Under the pieces are notes generated by a model. That model searched no databases. It saw only the letters and a list, made by a program, of their open reading frames with translations, and was not told the origin of the DNA. From contig NW_027526484.1 of the NCBI RefSeq assembly GCF_052857255.1, positions 593,501 through 657,500 of the forward strand: a DNA stretch of 64,000 bases, given 5' to 3'. Origin of the DNA: Amblyomma americanum. Taxonomy: Eukaryota > Arthropoda > Arachnida > Ixodida > Ixodidae. The position numbers were made by a program, and so were the translations under genes. This document shows, piece by piece, positions 55,701-64,000 of the stretch. Position 1 is the first letter of the stretch, and every line of letters starts with the position of its first letter.

Positions 55701-56590
55701 AAATGTGTAAACATTTGTGAGCCAATATGCCCGACTGCATGCTGCGATTAGTGCTCAATTGTTCCACAGTTGTCATCATCAAAATCAGCCACCTTGGATA
55801 GTGTACAATGGTGAAATTAATTTTGCACTTCTTCAGTTTTGCGCACCTCAGTGCCTACTTAGCGCCCCTCATTACTATTCAGAGCATACGCCTTGACTTT
55901 GACTGCCCGCAGTAGTATGGAAGGACGCCGGACTAGAAGGATGAGTCGTCGCGAGGATAAATGCATATATTTTGACTCGGATAGCCTGAAAAGATCCATC
56001 AACTACTTTCTATCTGCTGTTGCTGCTTAATCAGACTTTTTCGCAAAGTCATACATGGATAGTGCTCTACGCGCTTTCGTAGAGCGCTTGGGTTGCGAAC
56101 TCCACACTTTGTAGGCATCATTCCCGAGTGGCCTCGGGGTCTGAACAATAACCTATTGGACATGAGCTCCGGTACGGAGAGCGACTGACTTCCAAAGATT
56201 CAAAAAGTACGTCGAGGCCCAGGATGCGCTGTGGTGACAGCTTACGCAGAAGAGTGCATGCTGTTCATGCAGTCGAGCCTCTAGTCTAGTCTGGGGAGCA
56301 TGTACGGGTTATTCGCGAGAAAAAGAACTGGCAAAGTAGGAAATTATTTCCCTGTTCTCTCCCCTTGAGGTTATCAATTCATGGTGCCAAAGACAACATC
56401 CATTTACTGATCTCTTGAAAATTTTTTGTTGACACCATGGATGAATTCGACTGTAAAACGGGCCATACATTCATTGAAAATTTTCTCATAAATGTTGCTT
56501 TATAGCAATTCAAACATAATTAACCAGAAATCTGTTTATTAATTTGTTGGCACTGGAATATAACAACTTATCTGCATTATTACGCATGTG
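52790..56590. other. Gene-poor stretch upstream of exon 1
   Basis: No gene recognised. GC-rich, CpG-rich sequence lies at about 55190-55560. Confidence 0.4.
55370..55516. repeat. Two direct copies of a GC-rich 50-base unit
   Basis: GGCGCGCACACCAGCTGCG onward, ending ...CTCCGCGCATGCGCACA, occurs at 55370-55422 and 55465-55516 with few differences. The rest of the 95-base period is unrelated. Confidence 0.7.
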
Positions 56591-56595
56591 CGCTA

Positions 56596-58238
56596 CCGTA
56601 TACACTCGTGTAAGGGCCGCGCTTTTTTTCCGCGATTTTGATGGGGTGCGGGCCTTCCACGGAAGTGTGAAATTTTTGTTCAATTTTCGATCCACGTATG
56701 AAAAAACTTTTTTAATTGTACCGTATATACCTAACGATGGGATATCTGGCGTCTAGCTGCTAACATCCTCTGTAGTTGTCTTCATCGGTATCGCTGCTCG
56801 GGCTCGGCTCGTCGCCGCTGCTCGCGTCATCCGCACGTTCATGTATCCAATCGTCCTCAGTGCCTTTGATGGCATTGGAAACCCCGGTGACCTTAAAACC
56901 GTCTACAATAATGTCTGTGGACACCGCAGGCCGCGCGTTTAAAATCCAAGAGCAGATCAGCTGAACTGACGCCCTCCTTAGTCGTCCGGTCGGCGTTTTC
57001 TCGTGGTGGCCCACTGTCATTCATTCAGAGCACCGGCGTCGGAATTCTGCCTTAAACGGCCTATTAACAGACGCATCCCGTGGTTGCTGCATACTTTTTA
57101 AACCGCCGGCGATAACCGCCAGATGCGTACGAGCTTCTGCAAGACGAGCCTTCACGCGCTCTGTGAGGTGGCCCCGAAAGGTGTTCAATACGAGCAGGGC
57201 CTTCCGTCGGAGCAGGGCTCCCGGCCGGTTAGCCCACGCCGTTTTCACCCAGCCAACCACTAGTACCTCGGACATCCAGCCCTTTTCTTGCACTCTGACG
57301 ATTATTCCATTCGAGAACCTCTTCTTGGGCAGCGTCTGTCGCTTAAACACTACGTACGGGGGCATCTCCCTTCCGTCCTCTGTGATCGATAGAATTACAG
57401 TGCAACGCTGACGCTCGGCACCGCTCGTGAGCGCAAGGACGCTCTTCGCGCCGGCTTGGCTGACCGTCGTGTTCTCAGGAGCACCGAACTAAACAGGTGT
57501 TTGGTCCGTGTTTCCTATGTGGTGTAGGTGGTACTCGTGCTCTGCTGTTGTCCGGCGGCGGATGCTCAGTTGTTGTGGCTTCATAAATCTCCGAAGCCAT
57601 CCCTCGCTTCCCTTGAAATCCGTCGGTGAAAGGTTCATGTGGCGTGCGATTCCAAGGGCCTTGACGTGGAGCGTCCCTGTTGACAACGCGTAGCCGTCTT
57701 TCCTGATGTCCGTGACGTATTTCATGATCTCCTTCTCGAGTGTTGGAAATTTGCAAGGCTTGCCGCGGAATGCTTTCCTAGTCTTGTTTGTTGGGGCAAG
57801 CTCCTCCATTTGGTCACACCAAGCACGCACTTGTCGTCGACGTGGAAACTCCGGCCGGCTCCACGTTTTCCATTCTGTTCGGCGTATGCCACAACTTGAA
57901 GTTGGAACGCAGCATCATACGCGGTTAAGCGTTTTTTTTTTCTTTTCCATCACAAGCGGGTGTCGTCAAAATGAACGGCGGCACAACGGATCAATGACGC
58001 CGACGAGAAAAGCGACAAGATCTCCCGGATAGTGCCGCGCGCCAGAAGCTCACAGATAGCGCAGCGGGGAAGCCGCAGTACAGCTGTTGCCATCTGGTGA
58101 CTCCCGCGAAATGCGCCGTACGCGAGACGCGACGACGATGCCATTTGCTGGCGAGAATTTTTTCTTTTCTAAATTTGGACTGCCAAGTTGGGGGGAGCGG
58201 CCCTTACACGAGCGCGGCCATTAGTCGCGTGTATACGG
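56596..58238 (-). mobile_element. Tigger/pogo-like DNA transposon
   Basis: TIRs CCGTATACACTCGTGTAAGG and, at the right, the complement of CCGTATACACGCGACTAATG followed by CTCGTGTAAGGGCCGC, are flanked by TA (56594-56595 and 58239-58240). The left TIR appears to lack about 20 bases present in the right one. Inside is one decayed transposase on the minus strand. TA duplication and transposase type agree with the Tc1/mariner-related pogo group. Confidence 0.8.
56760..57830 (-). pseudogene. Tigger/pogo-like transposase, inactive
   Basis: The minus strand reads RGKPCKFPTLEKEIMKYVTD and GWLRRFMKPQQLSIRRRTT (CENP-B/Tc5-type DNA-binding domains), then IGNTDQTPV (first catalytic Asp), a TAG, FGAPENTTVSQAGAKSV, RQRCTVILSITEDGREMPPY, KALLVLNTFRGHLTERVK and QQPRDASVNRPFKAEF. 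It ends VDGFKVTGVSNAI plus an acidic tail. The second catalytic Asp is Asn (LNTFRGH), and a stop replaces what is normally Trp. It is otherwise nearly full length. Confidence 0.8.
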
Positions 58239-58424
58239 TATGTGTGCTGTTAACAAACTAATGAGAAGCGCTGAAGCGCTTAAGTTTCAAACAGAGGAAG
58301 AGGCAACAGCCTAGTACTTAGAAAGGACGCTTCATGGGCCTTGATAGCACAAGACTTGTGGTCTCAGAATAAATGTTTTCCACACTAAAATAACAGCGGT
58401 AATTTTTACGACCGGATGGTGTCC

Positions 58425-58500
58425 CGCAGCAGTGGAGTAGTGGTTTAAGCATCCGCCTTGTATTGCAGGAGGTGCGGAGTTGGATGCCTAGTTCCGCAGA
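58425..58500 (+). repeat. tRNA-like SINE head
   Basis: GTAGTGGTTTAAGCATCCGC (A-box-like) and, 40 bases on, GGAGTTGGATGCC (degenerate B box) form a tRNA-like layout. About 100 bases of body may follow. It is a different family from Ruka. Confidence 0.4.
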
Positions 58501-59296
58501 GTTCTCACCGCTGATAGAATGGGTCCAAGCTTTCCATTGTTCTGGTGCCCGGTTTATTTAGGGTGAAATTGCTTAAAAAAATTATGTCATCAAACTTTGA
58601 ATAGAAGAAAATATCTTACGCCATGGCGCACTGTGGCCACAGATGCCCATATGCCATAAAAAAATATTAAATATCATCATGACCGAGTGGGCACATGATT
58701 TCTATTTCGAAGAAAACAAATGTCAGTGTTGTTGGCCAATGATTCATGCGGCTTGATGGGAGTTGCAATAAAAACGTAACAATAAGCATCGGTAAGTGCA
58801 GTGGGCGGAACGCGCAGCTTGAGGAAGTCGACTCGAAGTGGTAAAGATGATGCACAGAGCCTTCGGTCCTTGGTGGCGATCTCGCGGCGCCAGTTTTCAG
58901 TGAGGCAGTGAGCATCTGAAATCTTAAGAAAAAAAAATTACAGCGACTTAGACTAAAAGTACCACGAGTTATGAGCTCTCACCGGCTCGAGAAATGATTA
59001 GCGCAATGACGCCGTCACAACGCCCCAACGAAATTTCCGCGAGAAATACGCCGACACGGAGTAGTGGGCTTTGTTGTACAGTGTGTTTGTAGGCCCTGTC
59101 CTCTGAGCGTTGATCCTCTGTTAGGCCTGCAGCACGTATAGGCGCTGGCGTCCGGCACACGTGCAGCGTTCCGATAGCGACACGACAGATGAGCAGCCTT
59201 GCCGCTCGTGGTGTTACGAGAATGATCCGAAAAATTTCTGTGCTTACTTTGTTGATAAAAAATGTACATTACACGCTTAAATTGGAATAGCATAGC

Positions 59297-59931
59297 CTAG
59301 AAAGTAGCAACCTTGTGCAGCAACGCACCCTCCCAAGTGTTGCTGCCACTGCTGGGAAGCGGCCTGGCAATCTTTTTTTGCGTAATCACGTGCGAAATAT
59401 TTTCAAATTTGTGGTCGGCCTCTGCAATCATATGAAAATGGAAGCTATTGAGCTGCACCTTCATTCGCGGGGAAAGGAAAAAGTTAGCAGGCGATAAATC
59501 TGGGGAGGCTACAGAAGCCACAACATATTGTGCGTGACGATAAATTCGCCAAAGAGGTGTGCTCAGTGGTAGAGTACATAATGCTAAACGTTGTCTCCTC
59601 AGCTTAGGGGTCAGCAGTTCGAGGACCAACTGGACAGCGACACGCAGCCTGATCAATACCACCTTTTGGGTTGCCTACACGGACCCGTTTGTCATTATCT
59701 CTAGTCCTACGTTCCTCAACCCAAAGTTCCGTGATATATAGGTTCCATGTTTTCCGCGATGTCGCGCATGGCTTGTGTTCGAGATGTGTAATCGTCTTCA
59801 AAGGACGCTGAGCTTTGAAGCTCGTGCCACTTGAAACTTTTGGCACGACTGATTGCCCCATCACTGTACTCTTGCGACAGGATAATTAACGTCTCTGTGG
59901 CCGAATCGTTCAGACTAACGCAACATTTCAT
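59297..59931 (-). pseudogene. mariner-like transposase remnant
   Basis: The N-terminal part (59931-59716) reads KCCVSLNDSATETLIILSQE and ISRAKSFKWHELQ, the mariner helix-turn-helix region. The C-terminal part (about 59560-59297) reads ASPDLSPANFFLSPRMKVQL, close to the SPDLAPSDFFLFP signature with its last catalytic Asp replaced by Asn. The middle is deleted or scrambled, and no terminal repeats were found. Confidence 0.65.
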
Positions 59932-59939
59932 GTCAGCTC

Positions 59940-62030
59940 ATTGTTTCCACTTTTTCTGCCTGGTGCAATTGAAAATTGCCCCACACATTTGCCTACGAAG
60001 CTACGTCCAAAGCAACTCTCCATCTTGCCTCAGCAGAGTATTTTGGCACAGTGCCTTATTGTTTTGCGTCATTACTCCCGTGAGCGCACCTCTGTGCTGC
60101 CATTTGATGACGTGTAATGAGCTTGTCCAGAGTCATTTTGATACTACCTTGCATCATAAATGCGGTAGCCACTACTGCACGCGCGCACTGCTTCTAATCG
60201 CACGGGGAGCAATTGAATGAGGTTAGGTTCGGACGATTCCGGTGTGTTTTCCTGAGAGGCGTTTGGCGGGCCTTGTTCCAACAGCGCGTCTCATTTGATG
60301 ATGACGAAGGCCCAATGAGGCGCGAGGCATGGGCGTCTTACATGGTGTGGTCACGTGATCGTGGCTCCACCATCGTAAGGTGGATCACGCAAACACGCTC
60401 AACCCACCACAGAAAAAAGTAGCGTGTTACACGAGAGGCGAAGAGTATGGGAACGCACCGGCAATAGAGTTCTAGTATTTCGTTTACGTGCTAGCGTAGA
60501 CATACACGAGATCACCGTACGCCTGCTGCACATGCGCAGTAGCCCCATCTGGCCCCGGGCACTGCCACCGCGCCCAAGTAGCCCAACACATCGGCCCTAT
60601 ATTAGATATCTCCATGCAAGGCTGGACCCTAGGTAGGCTCAGAGTTGCCGGTGTGTTTCTGATATTATATATGCGTGTCATTAACACATGCAATGATTGC
60701 TTGCCCATCACATCCCGAGTATTGCTTTAGGCTTAATAAAACTCTGGCAATCATGGGCCAGGTTAGCCAGGGATCCCTCACTGTTTTGCCACAATTGGCT
60801 ATGCCATTCTAAGATGTTGATTATATTAGCCTAGGTTTGCACTGACTTATAAAATGTTTATAGCGTGCTGGCAATGCTTAGTCGACTTTGAGCCGTCAGG
60901 TAAAATGGCCTGGCAGCTGGCATTCGGTATTGTGACCGAGAAAATTAATGTCATTGTTACGAGCACGATCTTGACAGTTTATAATTTTCGAACTCGCGGG
61001 AACTGAAATGAGCTCTGTAGGAGGTGTAAGAACAGGAATGACTTTTTATATCGGTTCACGTATAATTGGCATGCACTGATCCAGCCCTGTGGTTTGTAGT
61101 GCTCAGTCAGTAGCTGTTTAGAATCATTAAAACAGGAGAAAAAATAATTTTTTTACGAGCGGCATTCTGTACTTTCTTTTTACTTTTCTGAGAAGGAAAA
61201 TTCACTGGCTTCAACCTTTGAGAGGCCAGTGAATTTATTTGACATAATTCCATGAAAATTTCGCGCAAAGCATTAAAAGCGCTCCTAGAGCTTGAACACT
61301 TGCAGGCAATGATTGAAATTGACATAAGACAAATGAATTCTTCGTGAAAAAATTTGCTTATAGAAGAAAAGCATAATAAAAGCCTCGAAGCTAGAAAACG
61401 ATGAATAAATGCAGACATGAAATCGAGGCAGCCAGAATGAGCGGGAACTAACAACTAAAATTTGTGTGTGTGTGTGTGAAAACCTCCCGCCAATCGAGGA
61501 TGTAACGACTTCGCGCTGGCATGTCGTAGGAGAAAAACGTAATATGAACAGGTTATTCAGCTAAGCTGCTTTTCAAGAAATTCGTTGTTTACCTGACAGG
61601 TGCACAGACACCGCAGTCACGTAGTTCCCCATGCCTGATTTCAGAGCATAATAATGTTCCCATTTTGTCATGGAACGCAATGCCTTTGAATGCATTTTGT
61701 GGCTCCGCTCGCGCAAGTATCTCAAAAACACCACGAACGCGCTTCACTCTAGACAAGTAATTTCACTCTCACACTATCGAGCCGTTTTCTGTGTAAGCAA
61801 AGTGCTATATCAATCGTAATGACTCGGCTGAGTGTATTGGCTGAAGGGCTTTTGCGGGCAGTTTTAGCAACGACCAGGTACAAAGCAATCGCTTCATGAG
61901 TTATAATTTGTATACATTGAGCATGTGCGAAATATTTCGCCGTTTTTAAGAAGAGGTGCGGCCATTTGTTAAGAGAAGATTACTGCGTCCGAGCATCGTA
62001 CCATGTGATTATATATTTTGTATTCTTGTA
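59940..62030. other. Gene-poor stretch
   Basis: Only a GT tract (about 61463-61478) is notable. Confidence 0.4.
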
Positions 62031-62085
62031 TTTTGGTTTATGGTTTACGTGGTTTAACGTCCTAAAGCGACACAGGCTTTTGGGG
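62031..62085 (-). repeat. 3' end of a Ruka-like SINE
   Basis: TGGTTTAACGTCCTAAAGCG followed by ACACAGGCTTTTGGGGACG matches the last 50 bases of the SINE at 2813-3039 in the same orientation. The remainder is missing. Confidence 0.6.
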
Positions 62086-62391
62086 ACGTATTCTTGAATT
62101 TTATCTTTCCGTCCATCCCTGCCAATTGCATTGTTCTAAATCCTTCTTTCTTGTATATTTTATTGTGCACTTACATAGCTGCTTTTTATTGCTCTTGCAT
62201 ACATCTTCGCTCATTTTTGTGTAGTATCATATATGAAACCATAAAAGAGCATACATTGTGCATGCATAATATTTTATTTATTGTTTCATAGTTTTGTTAC
62301 TATTATGTCTGGGGCCACATCACACAGCCCTACACATAAGGCGATTCTTTGAAGCCGTATGATCGAAATCGACCTCCAAGCTCCCCGTTTG

Positions 62392-62799
62392 TCACTTTAA
62401 AGGTTTCAGGCGGTGAACATGATGCTCGCAATGAACTGCTTTTCCTACTGCACTGGGAAAATACTCTGACGCCTGCGCGTTTCTCATTTCCTTGTCTCTT
62501 ATTGATATTGCCTTGGGAGCTGCCCATGACGCATTCTCCGAGAATTTCAAGCCGCTTTCACAGGATCCGCCAACTCCTCTCTTTTTCAAGTCCCATATCT
62601 CCCCACCTTGGCTCCCGGCCGCGTCTTTTTCAAGGAAGTGTGCTAGGCACAGTAAGGTTTCTGGCGACAGCCGGTGGTCTGATTCAGCTGCGTATTCGGC
62701 CAGGACACCTGCAGCCGGGGTCCCTGCACGGCGATAGGCATCTGGGTTCCCACGCTCGGTCATCGCGAGGTTTATTGGATTAAAGACGGAGGATTCCAC
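62392..62799 (-). CDS. Unrecognised 135-codon ORF
   Basis: An open frame with fairly coding-like composition begins MESSVFNPINLAMTERGNPD and includes LSPETLLCLAHFLEKDAAG. It has no signal peptide or membrane helix and no domain that I recognise. It lies next to an LTR retrotransposon leader and could belong to a mobile element. No Kozak or splice evidence supports it. Confidence 0.3.
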   Translation of the reverse strand: MESSVFNPINLAMTERGNPDAYRRAGTPAAGVLAEYAAESDHRLSPETLLCLAHFLEKDAAGSQGGEIWDLKKRGVGGSCESGLKFSENASWAAPKAISIRDKEMRNAQASEYFPSAVGKAVHCEHHVHRLKPLK

Positions 62800-62801
62800 T
62801 G

Positions 62802-62920
62802 CAGAAGACGTGTCCGGCTGGAGGGTGAGAACTGTCGCCCTTTCAACTGTGCCTGCTCGCCGGCGCCTCGCCCATTCAGACTTCCCAGAAGACGGGTCCG
62901 GCTTGAGCGTGAGAACTGCC
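62802..62920. repeat. Two direct copies of a 32-base unit
   Basis: CAGAAGACGTGTCCGGCTGG followed by AGGGTGAGAACTG is repeated 86 bases later with three changes. Confidence 0.65.
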
Positions 62921-62941
62921 GTTCGGAAGCGAAGACACCAC

Positions 62942-62963
62942 TCTCTCTGATGGGGGGGGGGGG
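62942..62963. repeat. Poly-G tract
   Basis: A G homopolymer or near-homopolymer of about 14 bases, close to a GT tract at 63032-63048. Confidence 0.8.
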
Positions 62964-63004
62964 GCGATTGTCCAGCGGCACCCTCTCTCTCCGGCGAGGC
63001 ATGT

Positions 63005-63353
63005 GACGGGGCCGTGTCTCTATGTGAAGTGGTGTGTGTGTGTGTGTATACGACAGCGCAAGTTAGGCCACGCCCAACCTGGCGAAGGCATTCTCAGACC
63101 TGGGGAATTCGAGGGACCGGACCCTTTTAAAACCGGACGACGAGTGCCATGAGGAAGGAATCCTCGATCATCCTCAGATCTTCTCAGGTCCTCCGACCTT
63201 CCCCCATCACCCTCCAATGGGTTCCAATATCTTGTAAAAAATGTAAAAAAACCCCCTGTACAGTTTCCTTCATAACCAAGTCCGACAACGTCATTCGGAG
63301 AAGGGACCTGCGGCGCTGAAAGGGTCAGCTCACTCAAGGACCCCTCGTCCCCA
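63005..63353 (+). repeat. Probable LTR end of a retrotransposon at the right edge
   Basis: The sequence ends CCCCAACA just before a TGGTTGGCAGCAGCTGGGAT primer-site-like stretch and about 200 bases ahead of a gag start. The left boundary is not determined and no second LTR lies in the window. Confidence 0.35.
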
Positions 63354-63558
63354 ACAACTGGTTGGCAGCAGCTGGGATGGACCGTGCGACATCGTGATTT
63401 CTCAACCGGTAAGCGTTTCGGCATTTTGCTGTAGGATTCGCCAGGCTTCAGATTTTGAGAGAATAATCTAGAATCACTGGGAAGTGTATGTCAATTGAGA
63501 AAGGGTAATCTCACGACATTTTTGAAGATAGCATTGCCAAAGCGGAGAAGGCATTGTC

Positions 63559-64000
63559 ATGGACCTTATGAAATTGTCAAAGTCGGACTTGCTGTTGTTA
63601 TGCGAGGAACTGTCAATAGAAGTACAGGGAAAAATTACAAAACTTGAAATATGCAAGACAATTGAAAAGCACGTAGATTACGATCAGCTGGTAGATACGT
63701 GGAATTTGGGACAGGAAGAAAAAAGAAAAAGGGAAGCGGAAAGAGAAAAAGAGAAAGAACGGCAAAAGTGGGAAGCTGAAAAAGAAGAAAGAAATCTAAA
63801 GCGATTGCAGCTTGAAAGCGAAAATCGAAAAAAAAAGGCGACAGTACGAGAGCCGGGTCTCCTGAAAGAGCAAGCGATGTACAATCATATAGAATGAACA
63901 GATTCATGCAGCCCTATGAAAGTGGAAGGGACATAGGATTGTACCTGGGAAACTTTGAGAGAACTTGCGAAAGGGAGAACTTTGCTTGCAGTACGTGGCC
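63559..64000 (+). CDS. Gag of a Ty3/gypsy retrotransposon, cut by the window end
   Basis: The ATG at 63559 opens a frame with KLSKSDLLLLCEELSIEVQG, then a long basic/acidic coiled coil (residues 50-100). The frame stops at 63897. In another frame MNRFMQPYESGRDIGLYLGN, FERTCERENFACSTWP (to 64000) is the usual start of the capsid domain in this class of element. So a small frameshift, near 63830-63850 at a run of nine A, separates the two. The pol genes would lie beyond the window. Confidence 0.7.

Overview
The window is nuclear DNA of an arthropod, most likely a hard tick (ixodid). The evidence is a SINE whose body and tRNA-like head match the tick Ruka family as I remember it, several Penelope-like elements (PLEs), tick-type LINE, hAT, Tigger and Ty3/gypsy remnants, long (TA)n tracts and very large introns. 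There is no sign of bacterial genes, rRNA or CRISPR. Most long open frames are transposon pieces or artefacts of TA repeats.

The main host feature is a split minus-strand gene spread over about 44.8 kb. Eight short exons (52781-52493, 30142-29924, 25810-25669, 25560-25472, 24933-24754, 22700-22604, 20643-20557, 8163-8007) join with matching phases into roughly 420 residues of a nose-resistant-to-fluoxetine-6 (NRF-6)-like membrane acyltransferase: signal peptide, NRF domain, first membrane helix, then the first part of the acyltransferase-3 domain. The last third is not seen and probably lies beyond the left edge. Two in-frame TGA codons in exon 1 and a damaged splice donor after exon 4 suggest a recently decayed copy, unless they are assembly errors.

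Layout, left to right: a PLE tail and SINE with TA tail (1-568); a 0.9 kb fold-back element (886-1804); a Ruka-like SINE inside a PLE-like tail (2799-3250); exon 8 (8.0-8.2 kb); a PLE tail with a decayed hammerhead motif (about 11.9 kb); a complete but decayed 6.55 kb Ty3/gypsy element with integrase upstream of reverse transcriptase (13421-19974), inserted in a second Ruka copy; exons 7 to 2 (20.5-30.1 kb), with a diverged SINE and a TIR element between them.

The 22 kb first intron (30.1-52.5 kb) is a stack of elements: a palindromic SINE tail, a non-autonomous LTR element (31762-34220), a canonical-order Ty3/gypsy element (34382-39810) inserted in a TA tract, another SINE, two PLE copies head to head as an inverted repeat (40181-45443), a 5'-truncated LINE (46845-48575), a fold-back fragment, and a hAT-like element (49246-51679) containing a small MITE. 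Right of exon 1 lie a gene-poor stretch, a Tigger-like element (56596-58238), a tRNA-like SINE, a mariner remnant (59.3-59.9 kb) and, at the right edge, the leader and gag start of another LTR retrotransposon.

All homology calls are from recognising motifs by eye; no database search was run. Exon junctions were checked by hand for phase and splice-site sequence.
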